64,000 nt of DNA from Flavobacteriales bacterium (GTDB lineage: Bacteria > Bacteroidota > Bacteroidia > Flavobacteriales_D > CAJJDF01), in contig JABAYJ010000006.1 of the NCBI GenBank assembly GCA_018609055.1, forward strand, positions 322,805 to 386,804. Direction: 5' to 3'. Below, piece by piece: positions 26,332 through 35,347 of the stretch (position 1 is the first letter of the stretch; each line of letters starts with the position of its first letter). The notes under the pieces are model-generated. The model was given only the letters and a program-made list of their open reading frames with translations, did no database searches and was not told the DNA's origin. The position numbers were made by a program, and so were the translations under genes.

Positions 26332-27804
26332 TTAATTAAATTGTTTCATTACTAGTTCACTCACAACCTTACCAGAAACAAGTGAAGGTGGAACGCCAGG
26401 TCCAGGAACTGTAAGTTGCCCTGTGTAATATAAATTATCTACTTTTTTACTTTTCATCTTTGGTTTCAAAAATGCAGTTTGCTTTAATGTATTCGCTAAA
26501 CCATATGCATTTCCTTTAAACGAATTGTATTCGTTTACAAAATCCGAGTGAGCAAATGACTCATACACTTCAATACTTGGTCTAATATCTTCTCCAATAT
26601 GTTTAGTTAATCTATCACAAATCATATCAAAATACTTTTTTCTCACTTCCTCTGTATCGTCTTTAAGCTCAGTAGACACAGGGATAAGAAAGAATAAATT
26701 CTCTTTACCTTCAGGTGCTACACTATCATCTGTTTTACTAGGATTACAAATATAAAACAAAGGTCTTTCTGGCCATTTGTGCGTGTCATAAATTTCAGTA
26801 GCATGATTTTCAAAACTCTCATCAAAAAACAAATTATGATGTTTTATTCCTTCTACTTTTTTATTAAGCCCAACATAATACAACAAACTCGAAGGAGCCA
26901 TTGTTCTTTTACTCCAATATTTTTTTGAGTAACTTCTTTCACTTTCTGATAGAAGTACCTGTTCAGTGTGATGGTAATCTGCTCCGCTAATAATTCTATC
27001 AGCTTCTATTATCTCACCATTTACTTTTAATCCAATTGCTATTTTATTTTTCACTACAATTTCCTCTACATTGGAATTAGTATAGAATTTTACTCCTAAC
27101 TCATTAGCAACATCAACCATTCCCTCCACAATTTTATTCATCCCTCCCATTGGATACCATGTACCTAATGCCATATCTGCATAGTTCATTAAACTATATA
27201 ATGATGGAGTGTTTTGTGGTTTTGCACCCAAAAACAATACTGGAAACTCTAAGAGCTCAATAAGTTTAGGATGAGAAAAATAGCTTCTTATATGTTTACT
27301 TATTGGTTTAAATAAATCTAAAGACAAACCTTTTTTGGCACTATCAAGTGTCATAAACTCCGTAATAGATAAAGATGGTTTGGTAACGAACTCATTCATT
27401 CCAACATCATATTTTATCTTTGCCTCAGCAAGAAATTTTTCTAGTTTTTGCCCTGATCCTTCTTCGTATTTTTCGAAATAAGCTTTAAGCTCATTCATAT
27501 CTGAAGGAATATCATCTGGTTTATCATCCCAAAAAACTCTGTAACTTGGACTTAGCCTTTTTAAATCATAAAAATCTGATACTTTTTTTCCAAAATCTTG
27601 GAAATAATTATCAAATACATCTGGCATCCAATACCAACTTGGCCCCATATCAAAAGTAAACCCTTGTTTTTTCTTGATTCTCGCTCTACCACCTAACGTG
27701 CTATTTTTTTCATACACAGACACATCACAACCAGCTTTAGCAAGGTAGCTTGCAGCAGATAGTGAGGAAAATCCCGAACCGATTATGACAATCTTACTTT
27801 TCAT
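26332..27804 (-). CDS. crtI: Phytoene desaturase (CrtI family)
   Basis: 490 residues from the ATG at 27804; an upstream TTG at 27825 would add seven residues but lies within the inferred promoter. The N-terminal FAD motif is VIIGSGFSSLSAASYLAKAG, with GGRA shortly after, and the C-terminal end has YYTGQLTVPGPGVPPSLVSGK, characteristic of CrtI. It should turn phytoene into lycopene or a related polyene. It is the first gene of the carotenoid operon, 68 bases after the CarH-like regulator on the same strand. No crtY or crtZ is in the window. Confidence 0.94.
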   Translation of the reverse strand: MKSKIVIIGSGFSSLSAASYLAKAGCDVSVYEKNSTLGGRARIKKKQGFTFDMGPSWYWMPDVFDNYFQDFGKKVSDFYDLKRLSPSYRVFWDDKPDDIPSDMNELKAYFEKYEEGSGQKLEKFLAEAKIKYDVGMNEFVTKPSLSITEFMTLDSAKKGLSLDLFKPISKHIRSYFSHPKLIELLEFPVLFLGAKPQNTPSLYSLMNYADMALGTWYPMGGMNKIVEGMVDVANELGVKFYTNSNVEEIVVKNKIAIGLKVNGEIIEADRIISGADYHHTEQVLLSESERSYSKKYWSKRTMAPSSLLYYVGLNKKVEGIKHHNLFFDESFENHATEIYDTHKWPERPLFYICNPSKTDDSVAPEGKENLFFLIPVSTELKDDTEEVRKKYFDMICDRLTKHIGEDIRPSIEVYESFAHSDFVNEYNSFKGNAYGLANTLKQTAFLKPKMKSKKVDNLYYTGQLTVPGPGVPPSLVSGKVVSELVMKQFN

Positions 27805-27836
27805 TTGTTTAACAAATATAATCAAAGATTAAACAA
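27805..27836 (-). promoter_or_regulatory. Candidate CarH-type operator and promoter of crtI
   Basis: TTGTTTAA (27805-27812) and TTAAACAA (27829-27836) form a perfect inverted repeat with a 16-base spacer. On the minus strand the spacer contains TATATTTG (27820-27813), an exact TAnnTTTG box. The arm nearest the gene touches the crtI ATG. A regulator bound here would block the promoter. The same geometry occurs before the CarH-like gene. Confidence 0.5.
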
Positions 27837-27872
27837 AATATAAACTTTAGATATTAAAATTTTGCAAATTAT

Positions 27873-28766
27873 TTACAATACATCAATCAGATCAATGATT
27901 GAATCGTGAACTTTAACATTATTAGGAATCTTGTTCTTATCAAGTCCTTTGGTATTGTTACCTAAAATATGCATAGGCTCATTCCTTTTAGAAAGAATAT
28001 TATTATTCATTTCATTAAGGTAATCATAAACTCTATCAACTACAGGTTCTACAGTAAAATAACTTATATAAGTTATATTTTCAAATACATGTTGTAATTC
28101 ATATAAGTTTTCTAAAGGTACACTTGGCCCTAAAAACACAGATTTATATCCCTTCAGCATTAATTCAAAATGAACATAAAGAACACCAATATCATGTATT
28201 TCATTCATTGGTAAATAAAGGATATAAGTCATGTCATCCCTTGGATTTACATTCTGTACTCTCTCAATATTAATTAATATTTTCTGTTTAATTAAAGTAG
28301 ATATAAACCTCTCATGAGCAGGACTTATAGTATTAGTAATCCAAAGATTACCAATATCCGTTAGTAATATTAAAAACTCTTTAAGAAAAACATCTCTAAA
28401 CGAATTACATGCAAGCAACTTGTTATAAGTTTCTTCAAAAAGAGATTGATCAAAATTAAGCATTGCAATCTTAAAGTTGTTCACGGCTACAGAGTTCTCT
28501 TTATTCTCTAAAGTAATATCTTTTACTTTGTGATTAAGCTCCTCTTCGCTTATATCTGCTATTTTAGATATCTTGACTCCACTTTTATTTAGTACAGCTA
28601 TGTTTAATATTTTTCTAAGATTCTGGAGGTTATAAGTTCTAATATTAGAGTCTGATCTCTCTGGCTCAAGAAGGTTGTACCTTTTTTCCCAAATTCGTAT
28701 GGTATGAGCTTTAACCCCGCTAAGGTTTTCAAGGTCTTTTATTGAAAAAGAGTTTTTGATTGACAT
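27873..28766 (-). CDS. MerR-family regulator with B12-binding domain (CarH/LitR-like)
   Basis: 297 residues. The MerR winged helix occupies residues 5-75 (FSIKDLENLSGVKAHTIRIWEKRY). A helical bundle (95-170) and a cobalamin-binding Rossmann domain follow. The lower axial ligand motif ExHxxG is present (E189, H191, G194), with LGPSVP later. In Thermus CarH, adenosyl-B12 holds a DNA-bound tetramer in the dark and light breaks it up, freeing carotenoid genes. Here the helical bundle has W142 and E152, but the residues matching CarH His132 and His142 appear to be Ile143 and Arg153. Located upstream of crtI, it probably represses crtI and itself. Confidence 0.88.
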   Translation of the reverse strand: MSIKNSFSIKDLENLSGVKAHTIRIWEKRYNLLEPERSDSNIRTYNLQNLRKILNIAVLNKSGVKISKIADISEEELNHKVKDITLENKENSVAVNNFKIAMLNFDQSLFEETYNKLLACNSFRDVFLKEFLILLTDIGNLWITNTISPAHERFISTLIKQKILINIERVQNVNPRDDMTYILYLPMNEIHDIGVLYVHFELMLKGYKSVFLGPSVPLENLYELQHVFENITYISYFTVEPVVDRVYDYLNEMNNNILSKRNEPMHILGNNTKGLDKNKIPNNVKVHDSIIDLIDVL

Positions 28767-28769
28767 GTT

Positions 28770-28801
28770 TTGTTTAATATTTATCTTAAAATATTAAACT
28801 A
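28770..28801 (-). promoter_or_regulatory. Candidate autoregulatory operator before the CarH-like gene
   Basis: TTGTTTAA (28770-28777), a 16-base spacer and TTAAACTA (28794-28801). Inside this, GTTTAATATTT (28772-28782) and AAATATTAAAC (28789-28799) form an 11-base perfect inverted repeat. It lies between the -7 box and the ATG, over the expected transcription start. Confidence 0.5.
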
Positions 28802-28809
28802 AATTAAGA

Positions 28810-28842
28810 CAAAATTATTTGTGTTTAGGTTTTAATTTTCAA
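28810..28842 (-). promoter_or_regulatory. Promoter of the CarH-like gene
   Basis: On the minus strand TTG (28842-28840), a 22-base spacer and TAATTTTG (28817-28810) match the Bacteroidota consensus. The expected start of transcription is about 28803, directly at the inverted repeat. Confidence 0.55.
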
Positions 28843-28857
28843 AAAAAATGAAAGTTT

Positions 28858-28890
28858 AAATTAATTAACTGCTTTACAGTTAATTAATTT
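28858..28890 (-). terminator. AT-rich inverted repeat at the end of the carboxypeptidase-regulatory gene
   Basis: A perfect 14-bp inverted repeat (AAATTAATTAACTG at 28858-28871, CAGTTAATTAATTT at 28877-28890) has a 5-base loop and includes the stop codon of the gene at 28884. It is low in GC, with a T-run some bases later, so it is a weak terminator or mRNA-end stabiliser. Confidence 0.5.
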
Positions 28891-29537
28891 TTAAAATCTC
28901 CATTTTTCCATGCTCGTATAAATTGACTCCATGCAATAGGATTTAACAAGTTATTAGGTGGAGATTGGCCTTTGTAGTACAATTGTTCCTTAATATCGTT
29001 CATTTGCCACTTATAATTCAAAGAACCTCCCGCAGGATATGCTTCTTGTTTATAGGCCAAAACTTCTTGATCTAAATTATTTTGAGCTCGTGTTAAATCA
29101 TCATTCGGAATATCTGTATTAAGAAAAGCATCTCTAAACTCTTCTCTTGTTGGCCAGGGATAAATATTTGCCTGAGCAAGCATTATAGTATCTTCTTCCA
29201 TTGCTTGAATAAGAGAGTACCGACCTTTTGTTAATGTATCTGGTATAATATAAGATGTGTTCTTAAACCCAAGACATGAAAATATCAATGTGTCTCCAGG
29301 CATTCCTACAAAAGAAAAGAATCCGTAAAAATCACTACTTGTTCCCCTATAGGTTGATTTATCCATAACTGTTGCAAATGCAACTGGTGCCATGGTTTTT
29401 CCTTTTACTATCACTCCTGAAATTTGAATGTAAATTTCTTTTGCCGTATCATCTTGAAGAGTATAACTCTCCTGAGAAAACAGATTAGTACTGCCCATGA
29501 AAAGCAGAAAGAAAAAGAAAATGAATAATCGGTTCAT
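28884..29537 (-). CDS. Exported protein with carboxypeptidase-regulatory-like domain
   Basis: 217 residues from the ATG at 29537; the TTG nine bases earlier is less likely. A signal peptide (MNRLFIFFFFLLFMGSTNLFSQ) is followed by a beta-sandwich of the CarboxypepD_reg-like type: ISGVIVKGKTMAPVAFATVMDK, then GFFSFVGMPGDTLIFSCLGFK. The C-terminal 80 residues are polar and unassigned. Such proteins in Bacteroidota are outer-membrane or periplasmic and often relate to TonB-type receptors, but no barrel is present. It is transcribed towards the CarH-like gene. Confidence 0.8.
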   Translation of the reverse strand: MNRLFIFFFFLLFMGSTNLFSQESYTLQDDTAKEIYIQISGVIVKGKTMAPVAFATVMDKSTYRGTSSDFYGFFSFVGMPGDTLIFSCLGFKNTSYIIPDTLTKGRYSLIQAMEEDTIMLAQANIYPWPTREEFRDAFLNTDIPNDDLTRAQNNLDQEVLAYKQEAYPAGGSLNYKWQMNDIKEQLYYKGQSPPNNLLNPIAWSQFIRAWKNGDFKN

Positions 29538-29601
29538 ATTACTCAAAGTTAGACAAAAACCAAGATGAAGTTATAATTATTGGGTTAAATTATGTTAAGG
29601 C

Positions 29602-31896
29602 TTAATCCTTAAAAAAAACTCTCTTCACTCTCTGGGATATCGAAGTCAATACTTCATAAGGAATCGTTCCCATTGCTTCTGCAACATCTTCGACAGAATT
29701 ATTATCCCCGAAAATTTCTATTTCATCCCCTACGTTAGCATCTAATGATGATATATCAATCATACATATATCCATACATACATTACCAACAATATTACAT
29801 TTTTGTTGCTTTAGATAAACTGAGAAATTACGATTCCCAAGACTTCTTCTTAGCCCATCAGAGTAACCAATTGGTATCATTGCAATAGTCATTTCTTTAT
29901 CTGCCCTTGTGTTCCTACCATAACCAATAGAGTCGCCTTTATTTAGTTTTTTGGTTTGAATAATCACAGATTTCAATTTACTAATTGGTTTAATTTCAGA
30001 ATCTGTATCTCCCACATTTATTCCATACAATCCTATTCCCAGTCGAACCATATCGTATTGATAATCTCCATAGTTTTCAATACCTGCAGTATTAAGCACA
30101 TGTTTATCAATAGAGTAGTTAAATGCTGATGTTAATATTGATGAATACTCTTGAAATTTAGCTAGCTGATTTAATGTGTATTCTTTTTCATTCAAATCAT
30201 CAGCCGAAGATAGATGAGAGAAAACAGTTTTTATATAAACCTCTGGTTGTGACTTAAGGTATTGAATAAGTTTAGGAAGCTCTTCTGATAGAAAACCTAA
30301 TCTATTCATTCCTGTTTCGAGCTTTATATGAATAGGATATTCTTTGATATCGGCAACTATTAATTCCTTTACAAATTCATCTAACTCGTGTAAAGAATAA
30401 ATTTCTGGTTCTAGCTTATACTTTATTAAATCAGAAAAAGTACCTGGCTCAGGATTCATAACCATCATTGGCAAAGTAATTCCTGCGTCTCGAAGCGCAA
30501 TACCTTCATCTGCGTATGCTACCCCTAAATAATCTACCCCTTCAATTTCTAACAACCTTGGAATTTCAGCACTTCCAGATCCATAAGAAAAAGCTTTAAC
30601 CATTACCATTAGTTTGGTAGTTGGCTTTATTTTTTCTTTATATATTTTAAGGTTTCTGGATAGCTGATTTAAATTAACTTCAAGCTGTGTCCTATGGTTT
30701 TTTTGTTCTAAAACATGTGCAACTCTTTCAAGTCGAAATTTTCTTGCTCCTTTAATCAGCACATAATGGTTCCTAAAATCAAATTGAGAAAGCTCATTAA
30801 GAAGTTCTTCAGTTGTAGAATAATGATGTATATCAGTATCGGTTGAAATACCTTTTAAAACCTGATCACCAACAACTAAAACTCTATCAAAATCACTAGA
30901 CCTTATATGTTGAATAACTCTTTCATCATCAAGCGAAGTCTCAGGTATTTGCGAAATAATTAGAGTCTTTGGAAAAGATGTAGCTAATTGATTCAAATAA
31001 GAAATTGATAGTGCAAGAGAAGAATAACTGATGTTATATCCATCATTGATAATAACTGAATTCTCTTTTCCATTTTTCATTTCTAACCTAAGTGCTAGCG
31101 AAGAAAGAGATTTAATTCGTTCTTGAATAATTGCTTTGTCGTATCCTAAAGCTTCCATCATCATTATACATAAAGAACAATTTTCGATAGAGGTTGTATC
31201 AGAAAAAGGAAATGAATAATCCAATTTATTTTCTGGAATTTCAATTATGGTTTCACACCCAATGAACAAGGATTTTTTTTCTTCTAACTTTTGATTAAAA
31301 CTATCAAAACCAGACTCATGAGCTTCGCCCATTTTGGTTAGCACACCAATATTAGGCTGAATAATCGGTTGTAATTTCTTCATTTCTCCAGACTCAGAAA
31401 CTCCAGCTTCAAAAATACCTAATGTATGGTTTGGCTCTAATAATAATACAGACAATGGAACGCCTAATTGAGAATTAAAACTTTTTGGGCTTCTACAAAT
31501 AGTATAGTCAGGACTTAATAATTGATACAGCCATTCTTTCACTATAGTTTTACCATAGCTTCCTGTTATTCCAATAACTGGAATGTTAAACTTTTTTCGG
31601 TGGTTTGCGGCTAATCTTTGAAGTGCCTCCAGAGTATTAGAAACTCGAATTATAGATAAATTATCTCCTACGACTTTTATATCTTCAGAAATTACAAATG
31701 TATTGACTCCTCTATCAATTAAGTCTTGTATGAATTCGTGGCCGTTTCTTTTATTTGTGACTAATGCAAAGAAAACCGAATTACTCGTATTTTGAACTGA
31801 TCGACTATCAACAGAAACATGGCTAATTATTTGAACAGAAGGTGAGGTGTAATCAACTTCTACTAATTTCGCTATTTCGTTTACTGAGTAATTCAC
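29602..31896 (-). CDS. Bifunctional MurF (UDP-MurNAc-tripeptide:D-Ala-D-Ala ligase) / alanine racemase
   Basis: 764 residues. The N-terminal half (about 1-380) is a Mur ligase with P-loop [14 protein letters not shown] and [12 protein letters not shown], adding D-Ala-D-Ala to the cell-wall precursor. The C-terminal half (about 390-764) is a fold-type III alanine racemase with the PLP lysine in [10 protein letters not shown] and [14 protein letters not shown] substrate residues. Such fusions are standard in Bacteroidota and couple D-alanine supply with its use. Translation starts at GTG (31896), overlapping the tdk stop as GTGA. Confidence 0.94.
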   Translation of the reverse strand: MNYSVNEIAKLVEVDYTSPSVQIISHVSVDSRSVQNTSNSVFFALVTNKRNGHEFIQDLIDRGVNTFVISEDIKVVGDNLSIIRVSNTLEALQRLAANHRKKFNIPVIGITGSYGKTIVKEWLYQLLSPDYTICRSPKSFNSQLGVPLSVLLLEPNHTLGIFEAGVSESGEMKKLQPIIQPNIGVLTKMGEAHESGFDSFNQKLEEKKSLFIGCETIIEIPENKLDYSFPFSDTTSIENCSLCIMMMEALGYDKAIIQERIKSLSSLALRLEMKNGKENSVIINDGYNISYSSLALSISYLNQLATSFPKTLIISQIPETSLDDERVIQHIRSSDFDRVLVVGDQVLKGISTDTDIHHYSTTEELLNELSQFDFRNHYVLIKGARKFRLERVAHVLEQKNHRTQLEVNLNQLSRNLKIYKEKIKPTTKLMVMVKAFSYGSGSAEIPRLLEIEGVDYLGVAYADEGIALRDAGITLPMMVMNPEPGTFSDLIKYKLEPEIYSLHELDEFVKELIVADIKEYPIHIKLETGMNRLGFLSEELPKLIQYLKSQPEVYIKTVFSHLSSADDLNEKEYTLNQLAKFQEYSSILTSAFNYSIDKHVLNTAGIENYGDYQYDMVRLGIGLYGINVGDTDSEIKPISKLKSVIIQTKKLNKGDSIGYGRNTRADKEMTIAMIPIGYSDGLRRSLGNRNFSVYLKQQKCNIVGNVCMDICMIDISSLDANVGDEIEIFGDNNSVEDVAEAMGTIPYEVLTSISQRVKRVFFKD

Positions 31897-32474
31897 GTCT
31901 TTGCAGTAGAATTATTAAAACATACTCTGCACAGGGGTTCATAAGATTCTGTTTCTCCAAGCATAACTTGTTGCTCATCAGTTGTTTTTCTGTGAGAAAA
32001 CTGAGCTAAACTTCCACATTTTACACAAATCGCATGTACTTTGGTAACGTATTCGGCAGTTGCCATTAATTTTGGCATTACTCCAAATGGTTTACCTGAA
32101 AAATCCATATCTAATCCTGCAACAATAACTCTTACTCCATTATTAGCCAATTGATTGCAAACCTCTACTAATCCTTCATCAAAAAACTGTGCTTCGTCAA
32201 TTCCTATAACCTCTACTCCATCTCCTAACAACAATATATTTCTTGAAGAAGTAACTGGCGTAGAACGAATAGTCGTATCATTATGACTTACTACATCATC
32301 ATTATCATAACGAGTATCAATAGCAGGTTTAAAAATCTCAACAGATTGTTGAGCAAATTCTGCTCGCTTTAATCTACGAATCAATTCTTCTGTCTTACCC
32401 GAAAACATAGAGCCACAGACAACCTCTATCCAGCCTCTTTTTTCGTTACTATTGGTAAGTGATTCTAAAAACAT
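31893..32474 (-). CDS. tdk: Thymidine kinase
   Basis: 193 residues, type II (TK1-like) thymidine kinase, which phosphorylates thymidine for dTTP salvage. The P-loop [24 protein letters not shown] (Walker B with catalytic Glu) and the zinc cysteines CVKCG and CRVC are intact. The next gene, murF-alr, begins within its stop (GTGA), so both share one transcript. Confidence 0.96.
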   Translation of the reverse strand: MFLESLTNSNEKRGWIEVVCGSMFSGKTEELIRRLKRAEFAQQSVEIFKPAIDTRYDNDDVVSHNDTTIRSTPVTSSRNILLLGDGVEVIGIDEAQFFDEGLVEVCNQLANNGVRVIVAGLDMDFSGKPFGVMPKLMATAEYVTKVHAICVKCGSLAQFSHRKTTDEQQVMLGETESYEPLCRVCFNNSTAKT

Positions 32475-32517
32475 TTCGGTTAAAATTGAATATCAAAAAT
32501 ACGAATTATTACTGCAT

Positions 32518-32552
32518 AAAAAAAGGATAGCCAAACGTGATTTGACTATCCT
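32518..32552 (-). terminator. Terminator of the DEAD-box helicase gene
   Basis: AGGATAG and CTATCCT (32524-32530, 32546-32552) pair, extended by CAAA/TTTG after one mismatch. On the minus strand the hairpin is followed by seven T. Confidence 0.85.
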
Positions 32553-32569
32553 AGTTACTTTATTATTTT

Positions 32570-34378
32570 CTATTGGTTAGAAACTTCAGCTCTCATTTTT
32601 CTTCCTCCTTCAATCTCTACACCATTAATTCCTTTCAATAATTTTCCAGCAATTTTAGGAGCTACATCAACAAAACTAAAGCTATCCATCATACGAATAC
32701 GACCTAGATTTTTTCCAGCCACTCCTCCTTCTTGACATAAGATTCTGATTAAATGTCCTTTGTCAGAAAAATCTTTCATTCCAACATTAAGGAATAAAGT
32801 TGTTGATTCTCCATCTACATTTCTATTGAAGTTATCTCCACCTCCATCATTATCTCTATCACCTCTTGAGCTTCTGTCACTTCTTTCTCCTCTTGGGCTT
32901 CTTTCACTTCTCTCACTTCTTTCCCCTCTTGGACTTCTTTCCCTTCTATCACCTCTTCCTCTGTCCCTATCTCTTCCTCCTCTATCTCTATCGTTTCCTC
33001 TTCTTCTGTCGTTCCCTCTTCCTCTATCTCTATCTCCACCTCTACTTGCAGAAGATGTATCATTAATATCACTAGTTCTTTCGTAATAAGATAAGAACTT
33101 ATTGAATTCAGCAGAAACAAATTTCTTGATGATTTCCTCTTTTGATAAATCAGCAAACTTTTCTTCAATAGCCGATAAGTACTGATTAATCTGATCTTCT
33201 TTCACTTCTACAGCAACAACTTTATCTACTAATTGTAGCAATTGTTTTTTACAAATATCTTCTCCAGTAGGAAATTTAGCTTGCTTTATTTCAGTATTAA
33301 TGATTCGTTCAATCTGTCTTAATTTACCTGCTTCTCTATTATTTAATAATAACATAGAAACTCCTTTCTTTCCTGCTCTTGCAGTTCTTCCAGATCTGTG
33401 AGTATAACTTTCTATCTCATCAGGTAAGTTATAGTTTATTACGTGAGTAATATCATCTACATCTATTCCTCTTGCAGCAACATCTGTTGCTACCAATAAC
33501 TGAATATCTTTCTTACGGAAAGATCTCATCACTCTATCTCTTTGAGCTTGTGACAATTCTCCGTGTAATGGTTCTGCACTGTAGTTATTCTTCATTAATT
33601 TTTCAGCAACTTCAGCAGTTTCTCTTCTGGTTCTACAGAAAATAACTCCATACATGTCTGGTTCAAAATCAATGATTCTTTTCAGTCCATCAAATCTATC
33701 TCTATCGTTTACTCTAAAATATTGGTGTTCTATATTTTTTGCAGTAGCATTTTTAGTTCCAACAGTAATTTCTATTGGATCCGTCATGTATTGCTTTGCA
33801 ATTCTCACAACCTCTCTTGGCATAGTTGCAGAGAACAACCAAGTTTTTTTAGTATCAGGAGTATTACTCAAAATACCATCGATATCTTCTTTAAAACCCA
33901 TGTTAAGCATTTCATCTGCTTCATCAAGCGCTACAAATTGAACTTGAGAAAGATCTACTCTCTTTCTCTTAATCATATCAACCAATCTTCCTGGAGTTGC
34001 TACAACTATTTGAGCTCCTCTACTCAATTGTCTTGTTTGAGTATCTATACTTGCTCCTCCATATACAGGAACAATGTTTGCGTTTCTAAAGTTTCTAGAA
34101 AACGCTTGAAAATCTTTCGAAATTTGGATACATAATTCCCTTGTTGGGCATATTACTAACCCTTGTGTTTTTTTGCTGTCAAAATCTACTTCGTTTACCA
34201 TTGGCAAACCAAAAGCAGCTGTTTTTCCAGTACCCGTTTGGGCAAGACCAACTAAGTCTCTATTTTCTGTTAATAATTGAGGAATTGCTTCCTGTTGAAT
34301 TGGTGATGGTTCCGTAAAACCTAAAGATGCGACTGCATCAAGTACCTCTTGTTTGAGGCCAAGTTCTTTAAATGTCAT
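32570..34378 (-). CDS. DEAD-box RNA helicase with RG-rich tail and DbpA-type RNA-binding domain
   Basis: 602 residues. Helicase core motifs are GLAQTGTGKT (I), DEAD (II), SAT (III) and HRSGRTARAG (VI). Residues about 445-525 are a low-complexity Arg/Gly/Asp/Ser tract with repeated RGERSERS-like units. A DbpA-type RNA-recognition domain closes the protein (LFLNVGMKDFSDKGHLIRIL, GIN near the end). The plan is that of DeaD/CsdA helicases, which unwind RNA in ribosome assembly and in the cold. An 11-bp inverted repeat precedes its promoter. Confidence 0.95.
   Translation of the reverse strand: MTFKELGLKQEVLDAVASLGFTEPSPIQQEAIPQLLTENRDLVGLAQTGTGKTAAFGLPMVNEVDFDSKKTQGLVICPTRELCIQISKDFQAFSRNFRNANIVPVYGGASIDTQTRQLSRGAQIVVATPGRLVDMIKRKRVDLSQVQFVALDEADEMLNMGFKEDIDGILSNTPDTKKTWLFSATMPREVVRIAKQYMTDPIEITVGTKNATAKNIEHQYFRVNDRDRFDGLKRIIDFEPDMYGVIFCRTRRETAEVAEKLMKNNYSAEPLHGELSQAQRDRVMRSFRKKDIQLLVATDVAARGIDVDDITHVINYNLPDEIESYTHRSGRTARAGKKGVSMLLLNNREAGKLRQIERIINTEIKQAKFPTGEDICKKQLLQLVDKVVAVEVKEDQINQYLSAIEEKFADLSKEEIIKKFVSAEFNKFLSYYERTSDINDTSSASRGGDRDRGRGNDRRRGNDRDRGGRDRDRGRGDRRERSPRGERSERSERSPRGERSDRSSRGDRDNDGGGDNFNRNVDGESTTLFLNVGMKDFSDKGHLIRILCQEGGVAGKNLGRIRMMDSFSFVDVAPKIAGKLLKGINGVEIEGGRKMRAEVSNQ
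32860..33050. repeat. Pyrimidine/purine-biased low-complexity tract in the helicase gene
   Basis: About 190 bases in which the plus strand is nearly all C and T, with repeats of CTTTCTCC/TCTTTCAC type. It encodes the RG/RS-rich linker of the helicase on the minus strand. Confidence 0.7.
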
Positions 34379-34474
34379 TTCTGATTATTTTTAATTAATA
34401 TTTACGAATAAAAATTCCTTAAAAAAAACACAGTGATTCGACATTACTTGGTTTAAGAAATCCTTATTTCGGTA

Positions 34475-34521
34475 CAAAGGTAACAATAATTATTAACAAG
34501 TCGTTATCACCTTGTTAATAA
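34475..34521 (-). promoter_or_regulatory. Helicase promoter region with perfect inverted repeat
   Basis: TTATTAACAAG (34490-34500) and CTTGTTAATAA (34511-34521) form an 11-bp perfect inverted repeat with a 10-base spacer. On the minus strand TACCTTTG (34482-34475) follows 7 bases later, an exact TAnnTTTG box, giving a leader of about 90 bases before the helicase ATG. The repeat covers the -33 zone. Confidence 0.5.
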
Positions 34522-34527
34522 ACAAAA

Positions 34528-34556
34528 AAAAGGCATCAACTAAGTTGATGCCTTTT
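34528..34556 (-). terminator. Terminator of the outer-membrane beta-barrel gene
   Basis: A 13-bp stem AAAAGGCATCAAC / GTTGATGCCTTTT with a 3-base loop, followed on the minus strand by a T-run. It separates the barrel gene from the helicase. Confidence 0.9.
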
Positions 34557-34576
34557 GTATAAAATAGTTTAGAAAT

Positions 34577-35326
34577 TTATTGAGGAATAAAATTAAAACC
34601 AACTGTCATTTGAACAGAATGATGATAAATATCAAAATTAATGTTTGAATTAACTGGCATTAAACTACCAACATATCTTACACCTAATCTTAACCCTTTT
34701 TCAAAGTCATACATAACTCCTCCCACTGCTGCAATATCAATAGGATTATATTCTAAAGACAAATTGTCACTTCTAACTGTACCATCTGTATTGACAGTTG
34801 TTTGCCCGTAAAGGTTAATAATAGAAGTTAGTTTATTTTCTTCTTTTTTACCTAGAAATAAACCTACTTGAGCTCCAGCAAAAACACTGAAATAACTCTT
34901 TCTTCCATACCTTCCAGTGTTAGGCTTCAAGTTGTATTTAAACAAAATAGGAACCTCAAGATAAGTAAGCTTGTTAAAAATGTAATTTTCATACTGAACA
35001 CTTAAAAGAGTATCAATTTCAAAATCTTTTAAAACTTCATTGTAATTTCTAAAAGCAAATGAAGGTTCAATTTGGATTACAAAGTTATTTGTAACTGGAA
35101 TATCTAAAAACAATCCGAAATTGTATCCAATTCCGTTATTCTTTGAATATAGCAGCTCCATTGTACTTTGGTCAGTAAGATTAACTGGTGTTGTTTTGAT
35201 TCTTGCACCTGTATTAGATTGAGGAACCATATAATAAGCTAAACCAGCTCTTACTCCAAACTTGACTTGAGAAAAAACGCTCAATGTCAAAGACATGAGC
35301 GTTAGTATTAAAAATATTTTTTTCAT
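34577..35326 (-). CDS. Outer-membrane beta-barrel (PorT-like/OMP_b-brl) protein
   Basis: 249 residues. A signal peptide (MKKIFLILTLMSLTLSVFSQ) is followed by VKFGVRAGLAYY and alternating amphipathic strands, with a barrel-closing end VQMTVGFNFIPQ. This is the outer_membrane beta-barrel family common in Bacteroidota, probably eight strands. Its job cannot be told. It begins 21 bases after the Omp28-like lipoprotein gene, so the two are likely co-expressed. Confidence 0.82.
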   Translation of the reverse strand: MKKIFLILTLMSLTLSVFSQVKFGVRAGLAYYMVPQSNTGARIKTTPVNLTDQSTMELLYSKNNGIGYNFGLFLDIPVTNNFVIQIEPSFAFRNYNEVLKDFEIDTLLSVQYENYIFNKLTYLEVPILFKYNLKPNTGRYGRKSYFSVFAGAQVGLFLGKKEENKLTSIINLYGQTTVNTDGTVRSDNLSLEYNPIDIAAVGGVMYDFEKGLRLGVRYVGSLMPVNSNINFDIYHHSVQMTVGFNFIPQ

Positions 35327-35347
35327 TCTATTGATATAATGAAGTTT

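Noticed and set aside
32760..33086. Open frame of 108 residues, rich in Leu/Ser/Pro, opposite the helicase gene
   Set aside because: It mirrors the C/T-biased RG-coding tract; composition is low-complexity with no start context or family. It is a by-product of the helicase tail.
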